Origin: DATKMS01 sp041497995
Lineage (GTDB): Bacteria > Desulfobacterota > Binatia > HRBIN30
DNA length: 16,042 nucleotides
Assembly (NCBI GenBank): GCA_041497995.1
Contig: JBGQHM010000117.1
Coordinates: forward strand, 1-16,042
Direction of reading: 5' to 3'
The notes below the pieces were generated by a model. The model worked only from the letters and a program-made list of their open reading frames with translations, was not told the origin of the DNA and made no database searches. Of the stretch, positions 1-7,693 are shown in pieces (the first letter of the stretch is position 1; each line of letters opens with the position of its first letter). Position numbers and translations under genes: made by a program.

Positions 1-73
1 CGCGCTGGAAGCGGCGGACGCCGACGGCGATCACGGCTGCCAGCACGGCGATGCCGAGGACGAGTCCGATCAC
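1..73 (-). CDS. Partial membrane protein, N-terminus only
   Basis: Reading leftward from a GTG at 71-73, 24 codons remain before the window edge. They encode a hydrophobic stretch (IGLVLGIAVLAAVIAVGV) followed by RRFQR, which is a typical single membrane helix with a positive cytoplasmic flank. The GTG overlaps the TGA stop of the antiporter gene (70-72) as GTGA. A GGAGG (84-88, minus strand) lies 10 bases before the GTG, inside the antiporter coding sequence. Overlap plus Shine-Dalgarno argue for a real, translationally coupled gene downstream of kef in the same operon. Too little is visible to name a family; the product could be a small integral membrane protein or a signal-anchored one. 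Confidence 0.5.
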   Translation of the reverse strand, partial: MIGLVLGIAVLAAVIAVGVRRFQR

Positions 74-2061
74 GCCTGCGGCGCCTCCGTCGCTGCATCG
101 GCGCCGAGCCGCGTCAAGGCCTGGTCTAGTTGCGCATGGTCGCCGACCATGACCAGGATGTCCCCTCCTTGAATCTCTAAGTCCGGGGGTGGGTTGGTCA
201 GCGGTTGCCCGCCACGCACGACGGCGATGATGGTCACACCGGTCTTCCTGCGCAGCTGCAGGTCGCGGATGGAGCGTCCCGCTACGGGCGACGTGCGTGA
301 CACCATGAAGCTTTCCGTCGTCGTCGCGGCGAGGATGTCGCCCAGCTGATCGAGTGTCTGCCGCGGCAGCTCCAGGCCGCGCAGCATGCTGTAGCCCTGC
401 TGGCGGATCAGATTGACCTGCAGCGCGATGATGTTGCGTGGCACGCGCAGGCGCCGCAAGACGCGCGCGAAGATCTCCACGGAGGTTTCAAACTCCTCCG
501 GAACCACCTCGGTGGCACCGAGGCGGTGCAAGTCGTCCATCTCGGCAACGTAGCGCGTTCGCACGATGATCGGAACGTGCGGATTGCCCTGGCGCGCCAG
601 CGCCACGATGCGGCGCGTCGCCAGTCGGTCGGAGATGGCGACAACGACCACGTGCGCGTCGGCGACGCCGGCCTCGCCCAGCATCGCCGGCCGCGTGGCG
701 TCGCCGTAGAGCACCGGCTCATCACGACTGCGCGCGGCGGCTGTCCGCTCCGGGTTCAGCTCGAGGATGAGATACGGCAAGCCGGTTTGTCGGAGCACGC
801 GCGCCAGGTTTTCACCATTCAATCCATACCCGACGATCAGTACGTGGTTGCGGGCCCGCTGGCGCGGCGACGCATCGTCCGGCGCGCCGGTACCGAGCCG
901 GGCCAGCACGCGCGTCGCGAGGGCCGGCGCGGCGTCGATCACGAACGGCGACGCCAGCATCGTCAGCACAGCGACGGCGATGAACCATTCGTAGTGTTCG
1001 GGCGGCAGCAATCCCAACGGCTGGCCAAAGCGCGCCAGGACGAACGACAGCTCGCCCAGCGCTGCCAGCGAGAGCGCGGTGAGGAGCGCGACGCGCGTTG
1101 ACCGGTAGACAGGAAGGATGACCAGGGCGAGAACGACGGCCTTGAACACCATGACGGCGACCGTTGCAGCCAGCAGCCCGGGGAGATGCGTGACGAGAAA
1201 ATCGACGCGCAGCAGCATGCCGATGGAAATGAAGAAGATGCTATTGAACGCATCGCGAAACGGCAGGATGTCGGCAATCGCTTGGTGACTGTACTCCGAT
1301 TCTGAGATCACCAAGCCGGCGACCAAGGCGCCGACCGCCAGCGACAGACCGAGCTCCGATGCCAGCCAGGCGGTCCCGAGGCAGAAGAGCACGATCGCGC
1401 CGGTGAACAGCTCGCGGCTGCGTAGTTGTACGACGTACCGCAGGACCGCCGGCGTTACCAAGATGGCGAGCAATACGACGATGCCGATCGCAGCAGCCGC
1501 CTTCGCCAGTACCAGCACGATCGCCAGCCACGACGCTGCGGCGGGCGTGGCGAGCAGACGGCTGAGCAGGATCATTGGGAGCAGGCAGAGATCCTGGATC
1601 AACAAAATGCCGATAGCGATGCGGCCGTGCGGCGCATCGAGCTCGCCGCGGTCAGCCAAGACCTGCAAGACGATCACCGTGCTGGACTGTACAATGAGGA
1701 AACCGAGGAACATCGACTCGGCGACGGGGAAACCGAGCGCGTGCGCTGCCGCGCACGTGAGTCCGCCGGTGACCAGCACCTGTAGCGCGCCCGCAACCAG
1801 GATGATACGCCGCTGGTTTGCGAGCTGGCGAAACGACAGCTCCAGCCCAACCACGAACAACAACGGAACGACACCCAGCTCGGCCAAGCTGTCGACATGA
1901 GCGCTGTTGCCGACGAGGCCCGTGCCGTGCGGGCCGATGACGACGCCGGCGACGAGGAAGCCGACCACCGTCGGTACGCGCAGCCGCTGAAAGATGACCA
2001 CGATCGGCAGCGCTGCGGCGAACAGGATCACCAGGTCGCGGAGGATCGACCCTTCAGTCAT
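70..2061 (-). CDS. Kef/CPA2-type cation:proton antiporter with RCK domains
   Basis: Inner-membrane monovalent cation:proton antiporter of the CPA2 family, 663 residues, similar in length to KefB/KefC/YbaL-type proteins. Residues 1-385 form about a dozen hydrophobic helices; the QD pair at 156-157 (LLIQDLCL) lies where KefB/KefC carry their ion-binding Q-D. A cytoplasmic RCK_N (TrkA-N) domain follows from about 403 to 545, opening with the Rossmann motif GYGLNG at 411-416, with an acidic residue after the second strand (ILEL). An RCK_C (TrkA-C) domain spans about 583-650. This layout implies nucleotide- or ligand-gated K+/H+ exchange. The ATG (2059-2061) overlaps the pyrD stop (ATGA) and the 3' end overlaps the next gene (GTGA), so it sits mid-operon. 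No KefF/KefG-like ancillary gene is visible, so glutathione gating is not supported. Family is confident; exact ion is inference. Confidence 0.93.
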   Translation of the reverse strand: MTEGSILRDLVILFAAALPIVVIFQRLRVPTVVGFLVAGVVIGPHGTGLVGNSAHVDSLAELGVVPLLFVVGLELSFRQLANQRRIILVAGALQVLVTGGLTCAAAHALGFPVAESMFLGFLIVQSSTVIVLQVLADRGELDAPHGRIAIGILLIQDLCLLPMILLSRLLATPAAASWLAIVLVLAKAAAAIGIVVLLAILVTPAVLRYVVQLRSRELFTGAIVLFCLGTAWLASELGLSLAVGALVAGLVISESEYSHQAIADILPFRDAFNSIFFISIGMLLRVDFLVTHLPGLLAATVAVMVFKAVVLALVILPVYRSTRVALLTALSLAALGELSFVLARFGQPLGLLPPEHYEWFIAVAVLTMLASPFVIDAAPALATRVLARLGTGAPDDASPRQRARNHVLIVGYGLNGENLARVLRQTGLPYLILELNPERTAAARSRDEPVLYGDATRPAMLGEAGVADAHVVVVAISDRLATRRIVALARQGNPHVPIIVRTRYVAEMDDLHRLGATEVVPEEFETSVEIFARVLRRLRVPRNIIALQVNLIRQQGYSMLRGLELPRQTLDQLGDILAATTTESFMVSRTSPVAGRSIRDLQLRRKTGVTIIAVVRGGQPLTNPPPDLEIQGGDILVMVGDHAQLDQALTRLGADAATEAPQA

Positions 2062-3161
2062 GTGGTGACTCGTGACTCAGTGCCCACGGCGTCGCGGATG
2101 TGGGGGAAGCCATCGCGTGCCAGCAGCGTCACCAGACCGTGCGCGATGCGGTGTGCGGCGCGCGGCCCTTCGTAGATCATGCCGGTATACAGTTGCACCA
2201 GTGAGGCGCCGGCACGGATCTTTTCGTAGGCATCGTCGGCGGTGAAGATGCCGCCCACGCCGATGATCGGTAGCGCGCCGCCGGCAAGGCGATGCAGCGT
2301 GCGGATCACGCTGGTGGCACGGGCGCGGAGCGGCGCGCCGCTGAGGCCGCCACCTTCCTCGGTCGCTATGGTCAGGCCGTCGCGGCGAACCGTCGTGTTG
2401 GTGGCGACGAGCCCGTCGGCACCGCCGGCGCGCGCTACATTGACGATGCTCGCCAGGGCTTCCTCGCTGAGATCGGGCGCGACTTTGATGAGAAGCGGTC
2501 GCGGCGATTGGTGCTGTTGCTGCGCCCACGTCGTGTTCTCGCGCACCAGGGTGGCGAGCAGGCGGCTGAGCTCGTCCTCGGCTTGCAGGTCACGCAACCC
2601 CGGCGTGTTCGGTGAGCTCACGTTGATGACCACATACGTGGCGAAGGCAGCCAGCTGGCGGAAGCTGTGTGCGTAGTCGTCCGCGGCTTGCTCGATCGGC
2701 GTGACTCGCGACTTGCCGATGTTGATACCGATCGGGATGGACGGCGCAGTCGCCTGATGCAGATGTGCGAGCCGCCGGGCGACCGCGTCGGCGCCGGCGT
2801 TGTTGAAGCCGAGCCGATTGATGAGGGCGCGATCGGCTGGCAAGCGAAACAGCCGCGGTGGCGGGTTCCCCGGCTGCGCGTGCGCCGTGATCGTGCCGAG
2901 CTCGGCGAAACCAAAACCCAGCAGGGGCCAGACGTGCGGAGCCCGGGCGTCCTTGTCGAAGCCGGCAGCCAAGCCGACGGGATTGGCGAAGTCGGTGTTC
3001 CAGAGCCGTTGGGCGAGCGCAGGGTGGCTCCACGGCTGCGGCGGATGGCGAGCCACGAGGCGCTGGGCCAACACCAAGCCGCCAAAGACTAGGTTGTGCG
3101 CCCGCTCGGCGTCGAGTCGAAAGAGGAGCGGCCGGAGTGCACGGTAGACGAACTGGATCAT
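2058..3161 (-). CDS. pyrD: Dihydroorotate dehydrogenase (quinone), class 2
   Basis: Oxidises dihydroorotate to orotate in pyrimidine synthesis, passing electrons through FMN to membrane quinones. The 367-residue reading starts at the ATG at 3159-3161 (MIQFVYRALRPLLF), chosen because it matches the usual class 2 start; an in-frame TTG at 3183-3185 would add eight residues from repeat DNA. The N-terminal amphipathic segment (1-35) with RLDAERAHNLVF is the class 2 membrane-association region. Then come NPVGLAAGFDKD (60-71), RLFRL and INRLGFNN (114-121), GINIGKS (145-151), the catalytic-serine motif NVSSPNTPGLR (180-190), KVAPDL (226-231), TNTT (254-257), GVGGI (301-305) and YTGMIYEGP (325-333). 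Its last codons (SRVTT) and stop lie in a TGACTCG/TGACTCA repeat, and the stop overlaps the kef start. No Shine-Dalgarno is evident; the start lies within TGANTCA repeats. Confidence 0.97.
   Translation of the reverse strand: MIQFVYRALRPLLFRLDAERAHNLVFGGLVLAQRLVARHPPQPWSHPALAQRLWNTDFANPVGLAAGFDKDARAPHVWPLLGFGFAELGTITAHAQPGNPPPRLFRLPADRALINRLGFNNAGADAVARRLAHLHQATAPSIPIGINIGKSRVTPIEQAADDYAHSFRQLAAFATYVVINVSSPNTPGLRDLQAEDELSRLLATLVRENTTWAQQQHQSPRPLLIKVAPDLSEEALASIVNVARAGGADGLVATNTTVRRDGLTIATEEGGGLSGAPLRARATSVIRTLHRLAGGALPIIGVGGIFTADDAYEKIRAGASLVQLYTGMIYEGPRAAHRIAHGLVTLLARDGFPHIRDAVGTESRVTT
2066..2079. repeat. Heptamer tandem repeat at pyrD/kef junction (TGACTCG TGACTCA)
   Basis: Two 7-base units, TGACTCG and TGACTCA, lie next to each other and encode part of the C-terminal tail of PyrD. 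The same heptamer family recurs at 3162-3192, 3357-3383 and 3404-3430, that is, at the other end of pyrD and beyond. The C-terminal residues SRVTT therefore appear to come from repeat DNA rather than from the enzyme family. Confidence 0.5.
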
Positions 3162-3192
3162 TGAATCATCGGGTCGTTGACTCAATGAATCA
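3162..3192. repeat. TGANTCA heptamer cluster upstream of pyrD
   Basis: TGAATCA (3162-3168), TGACTCA (3178-3184) and TGAATCA (3186-3192) lie within 31 bases, directly before the pyrD ATG. Each heptamer is itself a near-palindrome. They occupy the place where a ribosome binding site and promoter of pyrD would be expected, and the last one supplies the stop codon of the oxidoreductase relic. They could be binding sites or simply members of the same spreading heptamer family as 3357-3430. Confidence 0.45.
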
Positions 3193-3330
3193 GTGGATCA
3201 AGGAGCCAGCACTCAGTGCCGTACTGCCGCCCGGCGCGGCCGCCTTCTCCCAGAGCCCGCAGCCGCCAGCGCCGACGATGCCAACGTCAACCTCCTCGTG
3301 CCAGCGCAGGTCCGCAGGGGCGACGGCCAT
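3190..3330 (-). pseudogene. Relic of FAD-dependent oxidoreductase (FAD_binding_2 type), truncated and internally deleted
   Basis: From the ATG at 3328-3330 a 46-residue reading begins MAVAPADLRWHEEVDV and continues GIVGAGGCGL, directly joined to WEKAAAPGGSTALSAG, then stops in repeat DNA. VDVxIVGAGGCGL is the dinucleotide-binding start of FAD_binding_2 flavoproteins (fumarate reductase / ketosteroid dehydrogenase-like). EKxxxPGGSTALSAG is the segment that normally follows after the first helix and second strand. About 15 residues (the helix and strand between GCGL and the acidic end of strand 2) are missing in frame, and everything after residue 43 is gone. The product cannot bind FAD normally. 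Heptamer repeats border it on both sides. The parentage rests on motif recognition alone; it is seen, not searched. Confidence 0.7.
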
Positions 3331-3356
3331 GACGCGGCGCACGATACCAGAAGCAG

Positions 3357-3430
3357 TGACGAGTGACGAGTGATCAGTGACGACCAAGCCGTCGACTCTC
3401 ATTCACTCGTCACTGATCACTTGTCACTGA
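3357..3430. repeat. Heptamer arrays forming a 22-bp imperfect hairpin
   Basis: The left arm contains units TGACGAG, TGACGAG, TGATCAG and TGACGA (3357-3383). The right arm contains TCACTCG, TCACTGA, TCACTTG and TCACTGA (3403-3430). Positions 3362-3383 pair with 3407-3428 with one mismatch, around a 23-base loop (3384-3406). The right arm contains the stop codon (3424-3426, minus strand) of the LeuD-like gene, so on the minus-strand transcript the hairpin forms right at its 3' end. No T run follows on that strand, so a classic intrinsic terminator is not supported; mRNA 3'-end protection or a repeat element with no function are alternatives. Confidence 0.65.
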
Positions 3431-3933
3431 TTTCCCCTCAGGATGGCGATGGCCGCGTCGTCGAGGTTGCGGATGACGTAGCGATCGCCGGAGCTGAGGT
3501 TGGCAACGATGTGCGCTTCGATGTCGACGCGCAGGTGGTCGCCCTGTTTTATGGCGGCCGTCTCTTCGACGACCAAGGCTGGCAGACCCATGTTGATCGC
3601 ATCGCGCGCGAACGCACGACCGAACGAACGGGCGATGACCGCCGCGATGCCGAGCGCCTTCAGTGCCGCGGGGATGCTGCGGCCGGTGACGTCGGCAGCG
3701 AACTCGAGGCCCGCGACTAGAAAATCTCCGGCGGCAATGTGGCGTGCGAACTGCGGGGCAACGGTCGCCAGCACGAACGCTTTGGCGACCGAGGGATGCT
3801 GATCGATGTGGTCGTCGGCCATGAGCTGCTGGCGTGCGATGTGGTCACCGAACACCCAGGCCTGGCCGGTGGTTGCGAGCAACGAGTTTTCATCGCCCCT
3901 GAGGTCTTCGTACTTCGCCACGCTGCGGTTCAT
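3424..3933 (-). CDS. LeuD/aconitase-swivel-like protein with altered active-site motifs
   Basis: The 169-residue product aligns by eye with small subunits of 3-isopropylmalate dehydratase / homoaconitase (archaeal-type LeuD, about 160-170 residues). QAWVFGDHI (24-32), the DP-FA-like block VAPQFARHIAAGDFLVAG (58-75), ALKALGIAAVIARSFGRAFARDAINMGLPAL (90-120) and GDHLRVDIEA (131-140) are all in order. Two signatures are changed. GDHIDTDxI reads GDHIARQQL, and the substrate-binding NFGxGSSREHAP reads EFAADVTGRSIP (77-88). The fold is probably kept, but hydratase activity of the usual kind is doubtful. No large (Fe-S) subunit is nearby. The ATG at 3931-3933 is the only Met start and has no clear Shine-Dalgarno. 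It is divergent from the membrane-protein gene at 4021. It could be a neofunctionalised swivel protein or a decaying paralogue. Confidence 0.75.
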   Translation of the reverse strand: MNRSVAKYEDLRGDENSLLATTGQAWVFGDHIARQQLMADDHIDQHPSVAKAFVLATVAPQFARHIAAGDFLVAGLEFAADVTGRSIPAALKALGIAAVIARSFGRAFARDAINMGLPALVVEETAAIKQGDHLRVDIEAHIVANLSSGDRYVIRNLDDAAIAILRGNQ

Positions 3934-4020
3934 ACTGCGTGTCGCGTGAAACGTGAAGTGGGCGGGAGGGGCGCCGGCGTTCCTTGAGGTGATCGGGGCG
4001 TCGCAGTACTATCCCCGGCC

Positions 4021-6015
4021 GTGTCCCGCCGGAAGCCCGCACCCACCGTCCGCGCCGTTGAGGTTCCCACCTCCAGCATGCTGGCGGGCTTCACCGACGG
4101 CTGCCAACGAGTGCTGCCCCTCGCAACGGTCATCGTCGCTGCGACGCTGGCGCTGCGCCGACTCGACGACTTCGATTCGTGGTGGCACCTGGCGGCCGGA
4201 CGTTGGATCATCACGCACCGCTCGATTCCGTCCACGGACACCCTCTCCTTCACGGTGCCGGACCATGCGTGGATCAACGTGCAGTGGCTTTTCGATTGCG
4301 CGCTCTACCTTCTGTATCGGCTGGGCGGTGCCGACGCTTTGGTGCTGGCTTCGGCGGCGGCCTGTACGGCAGCGATTTGGTTGCTGACCAAGAACCTGCG
4401 ATTGTTCGTGGGCGGAGTGCCCACTGCGCTGCTGACCCTCTGGATCCTTGCCGTGGCTGAAGAGCGCTTCCTGGTGCGGCCCGAGATTGTGTCGTTCGTA
4501 TTGTTCGAGGCACTCCTGTGGCTGCTGCTGACCGTGAGAGAGGACGACGGCCGTCGCGTGTGGTGGGTCGTTCCGTTGATGTTCGTGTGGGCCAATTGCC
4601 ATTCCCTGTTCATCATCGGTCTGTTTTGTATCGCGTGTGCTGCAATGGCGCCGCTTGCCGCACGGCTTCCGTTTCTACCCGCGGGCTTGCGGCTCGGTTC
4701 GCAGCTCACCCCCACAGCGACGCGACGTCTGTGGATCGCGGCCGCTGGGGCAATGGCGGTCACGGTCCTCAATCCGTACGGAATTTCTGGCGTGCTATTT
4801 CCCTTCAAGTTGATGTCGCGCATCAACGGCAGCAACCCAGCCTTTCAGAACATCGGGGAGTTCAGCCGCCCATTCGCGACCGAGTTTCCGACGTTCTCGC
4901 TGACGGCGTACAAGTGGTTCTTCGTGTGCAGCACCATCGTCGTGGTGCTGGCGGCGCTTGTGAGCCTTGGCCGGCCACGGGGCCAGGCGGCGCGTTCGAG
5001 ACGCGCGGACGGCATCGATGTCGCCCGCCTCGCCATCTTCATCGGCCTCGCGTACCTGTCGGTGCTGGCGAGACGGAACATGGCGCTCTTCGCCCTCGGT
5101 GGTGCACCGATCACGGCATCTGCGCTGGCGGCGTTGGATGCCAAGTTGGGCGCGACTATCGCGCGTCGACTGAAAGTCACGACGCGGGTGGTGGCGCCGC
5201 TGCTTGTCGTTGGGTGCGCCGCGCTCGTGCTCGCGATTGCCGGCAACAGATACTATCGATGGGACGGGACGACGCGTGAGTTCGGCCTCGGCGTGTTCGA
5301 CGTCAACTTCCCGATTCGAGCCGTAGCGTTCGCCAAAGAGGTGCGAGTGCCCGGCAAGGTGTACAACGACATGACCGCTGGCGGGTACCTGACCTGGGAT
5401 GCGCCCGTCGAGGGTGGCGTATTCATCGACGGGCGACTCGAGGTGTATGACGCGCCGTTCTTCGCGCGCTACTCCACTGCGATCAACAATCCGCGCGCGT
5501 GGGAGCAGGATGCGGATCGACTCGGGGTGAACACCGTGATCTTGTTTCATCGCTGGCCGAATCGACACGGCTTGTTGCAGGGGCTGATTGCCAGTCGTCG
5601 CTGGGCGCTGGTGTACTACGACGAGGTGGCGGTGGTGCTGGTGCGCATCGACCCGAATCAGCGGATCATCGCGGAGGCGCAGCGACGCTTCCCCGAGTGG
5701 CAGGGCCGGACGCAGGCGGCGCTGGCGGCGCCGCCGGCGAGCTGGCAGTGGCCGGTTGCTCGCGCGACGGCGCTGGAAAGCTACGCCGCTCTGCAATTTA
5801 CTCTGGGGTATCCTGAGCGGGGTGTGGAGTTCTACAAACAACTCTTAGACCTTGGCGTACCGCCCACGCGGGAGTCCGCGGCACGGTATCAAATCGCCTC
5901 CTACTTGGCCCGTATCGGTGACGCCCGCCAGGCGCGGGCGCAGTTGGCGGTTGCGGCGGCGCGCGACCCCAACAACGTCGATGTGCGCCAGCTACTGGCA
6001 CGCCTCGGTGGCTAA
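4021..6015 (+). CDS. GT-C-like polytopic membrane protein with C-terminal TPR
   Basis: A 664-residue membrane protein of a glycosyltransferase-like family without a well-known name. After a first helix (about 31-47) comes DDFDSWWHLAAGRWI (49-63), then PSTDTLSFT (70-78) and W-NVQWLFD, the DxDxWWHLxxGxxI...PxxDxxS block shared by many bacterial GT-C-like proteins. It is followed by many helices, with conserved RPE at 153-155 and NPYG at 251-254, up to about residue 430. A globular, probably periplasmic domain (about 440-555) ends LVYYDEVAVVLVR. The tail (about 565-664) shows TPR-like helices, the last with ARAQLAVAAARDPNN. The GTG at 4021 gives the full reading but lacks a Shine-Dalgarno; an ATG at 4078-4080 would remove 19 residues and keep the first helix. 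The stop overlaps the next gene by 8 bases. Sugar donor and acceptor are unknown. Confidence 0.8.
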   Translation: MSRRKPAPTVRAVEVPTSSMLAGFTDGCQRVLPLATVIVAATLALRRLDDFDSWWHLAAGRWIITHRSIPSTDTLSFTVPDHAWINVQWLFDCALYLLYRLGGADALVLASAAACTAAIWLLTKNLRLFVGGVPTALLTLWILAVAEERFLVRPEIVSFVLFEALLWLLLTVREDDGRRVWWVVPLMFVWANCHSLFIIGLFCIACAAMAPLAARLPFLPAGLRLGSQLTPTATRRLWIAAAGAMAVTVLNPYGISGVLFPFKLMSRINGSNPAFQNIGEFSRPFATEFPTFSLTAYKWFFVCSTIVVVLAALVSLGRPRGQAARSRRADGIDVARLAIFIGLAYLSVLARRNMALFALGGAPITASALAALDAKLGATIARRLKVTTRVVAPLLVVGCAALVLAIAGNRYYRWDGTTREFGLGVFDVNFPIRAVAFAKEVRVPGKVYNDMTAGGYLTWDAPVEGGVFIDGRLEVYDAPFFARYSTAINNPRAWEQDADRLGVNTVILFHRWPNRHGLLQGLIASRRWALVYYDEVAVVLVRIDPNQRIIAEAQRRFPEWQGRTQAALAAPPASWQWPVARATALESYAALQFTLGYPERGVEFYKQLLDLGVPPTRESAARYQIASYLARIGDARQARAQLAVAAARDPNNVDVRQLLARLGG

Positions 6016-7693
6016 GCCAAGAGCACGCGACCCGTTACTCATCTCCCGTAGCGCGACGCTGGCTGCGGCGGTGCTGCTCATCATCTTTGTGCTGCAAGCC
6101 TGGATCGCCGCGCGACGCGACTCGGTGACGATCGACGAGTTCTCGCAGGTGCCGGTCGGTCTCCACATGCTGCGGACTGGAGACTTCAGCCTCGACCCCA
6201 TCAACCCGCCGCTGACGCGTATGATTGCGGCGCTGCCGCTGCTCCTCAGCTCCCCGGTGCTCAACGCGCCTGCGGACACGGCGCACTGGGGCCTGGGGTA
6301 CGTGTTCATGCAGCAGAACCGCGGCGACTATCAGGCGATCTTCGTTCGTGCTCGCAGCATGATGATTGTATTCACCAGCCTGCTGGGCGGACTCGTTTTC
6401 GTGTGGGCCGCGCAGCTGTACGGGGTGAGCGCCGGGCTTGCCGCCCTCACCCTCTTTGCCTTCTCGCCGAACATGTTGGCGTACGCGCACCTCGCCACCC
6501 TTGATATGAGCGGTGCCTTAGGAGCGACGGCAACCGCCTACGCCACGTGGCGGATGCTGGAACGCCCGACCGCACGCTCGGCAGTGATCTTGGGTGTAGC
6601 CCTCGGCATCGCAACGCTGCTCAAGCTGTCGGGAGGGGTGCTGATTGGTACCGTCATCCTCGGGGTATTGGTATGCGCGTGGTCGGAGAGAGGTGTGGGT
6701 CATCGGTCCGTCCCGTGGGCGCGACTGCTCTGTCTGTCGGGGTTGGTTGCGTTGCTCACGCTCAACGCCGGTTACGGGTTTCAAGGAACGTGCGCCCCGC
6801 TGTCGGCGGCGCGTCTCGACCCCAACGGAACCCTCGCCGCGCTGCGCAATGCCCTCCCTTGGTTGCGAATTCCCGTACCGTTGCCCCTGCTCAACGGCGT
6901 CGACGAGGTGCTGAACAGTGGCAAGCAACAGCAGCCGGCGTACTTCCTCGCGGGGGAGCTGTCGAGCCAGGGTTGGTGGTACTATCATCTGGCGGCCTTC
7001 GGGTTGAAGACATCGGTGCCGCTACTGGTAAGCACCGTCTGGGCCCTGGCTATGTGGTGCGCCGGCAAGGGGCGGGGCCGCCGTGAGTACTGCGTCTTCA
7101 TCCCCGTCCTTCTGATCTTTCTGGCCAACACGGTGTTCAACTCCCTGCAGATCGGGGTGCGGCATGTGTTGTCCGTGTATCCACTCTTGTTCATCGCTGT
7201 ATCCCCATGGATCGTTGCCGCGCTACAGGCGCGCACGCGTGGGGCGGGTGGAGCGCTGCTGGCCGCGACGGCCGGTGCGGGACTGCTCTGGTTTGTTGCG
7301 GGCAGCCTGTGGGTGGCGCCGCGCTACCTCCAGTACTTCAACGAACTGGCGGGTGGACCCGACGGTGGGCACCGGTTCTTGATCGATTCGAACATCGACT
7401 GGGGACAGGATCTCATCCGGTTGCACGAGTACATGGACCACCGCGCGTTGTCGGTCGTCAACCTTGCATACTTCGGGCGCGTCGATCCCGGCGTGTATGG
7501 CATCCGTTTCGTTCCGCTGGAGCGCGGGAGCCATGGTCCGACGGTGATCTCGGCGACGTTCCTGATGGGTCGGCCATACTTCTGGTATCTGGGTGGCCAG
7601 ATGCGCTGGGTGCCGCCGCGCACCTACACGTGGCTCCAACAGTACCAGCCGGTCGCGCGCGTCGGTTCGATGTTTGTGTTCGATCTGCCGTGA
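6008..7693 (+). CDS. GT-C glycosyltransferase, ArnT/PMT (family 39)-like
   Basis: A 561-residue integral membrane protein resembling dolichyl/undecaprenyl-phosphate sugar-dependent transferases. The start chosen is the GTG at 6008-6010, which overlaps the TAA of the previous gene (6013-6015); reading further upstream would run inside that gene. After helix 1 (about 16-34) comes the first periplasmic loop with the acidic pair DE at 43-44 (TIDEFSQVP), followed by GDFSLDPINPPLTRM (58-72), a layout typical of GT39/ArnT-like proteins. Further helices run to about residue 440. FNSLQIGVRHVL and PRYLQYFNELAGGP precede SNIDWGQDLIRL, blocks common in this bacterial subfamily. It presumably transfers a sugar from a polyprenyl-phosphate carrier to an acceptor in the periplasm; no substrate can be read. 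It is co-transcribed with the gene at 4021. Confidence 0.85.
   Translation: MAKPRARDPLLISRSATLAAAVLLIIFVLQAWIAARRDSVTIDEFSQVPVGLHMLRTGDFSLDPINPPLTRMIAALPLLLSSPVLNAPADTAHWGLGYVFMQQNRGDYQAIFVRARSMMIVFTSLLGGLVFVWAAQLYGVSAGLAALTLFAFSPNMLAYAHLATLDMSGALGATATAYATWRMLERPTARSAVILGVALGIATLLKLSGGVLIGTVILGVLVCAWSERGVGHRSVPWARLLCLSGLVALLTLNAGYGFQGTCAPLSAARLDPNGTLAALRNALPWLRIPVPLPLLNGVDEVLNSGKQQQPAYFLAGELSSQGWWYYHLAAFGLKTSVPLLVSTVWALAMWCAGKGRGRREYCVFIPVLLIFLANTVFNSLQIGVRHVLSVYPLLFIAVSPWIVAALQARTRGAGGALLAATAGAGLLWFVAGSLWVAPRYLQYFNELAGGPDGGHRFLIDSNIDWGQDLIRLHEYMDHRALSVVNLAYFGRVDPGVYGIRFVPLERGSHGPTVISATFLMGRPYFWYLGGQMRWVPPRTYTWLQQYQPVARVGSMFVFDLP

Noticed and set aside
3357..3430. CRISPR array or phage attachment site
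   Set aside because: Units are 7 bases without spacers, no cas or integrase genes are present, and arms are inverted rather than direct repeats.
4795..5841. 348-codon minus-strand open frame inside the first GT-C gene
   Set aside because: It is rich in R, H and Q with no membrane or domain pattern, a typical antisense shadow in G+C-rich DNA; the plus-strand frame has family motifs.
5852..6007. Longer N-terminus of the ArnT-like protein starting at 5852
   Set aside because: Those 52 codons lie inside the coding end of the previous gene, are arginine-rich and unlike the family; the GTG at 6008 overlapping the upstream stop is more natural.
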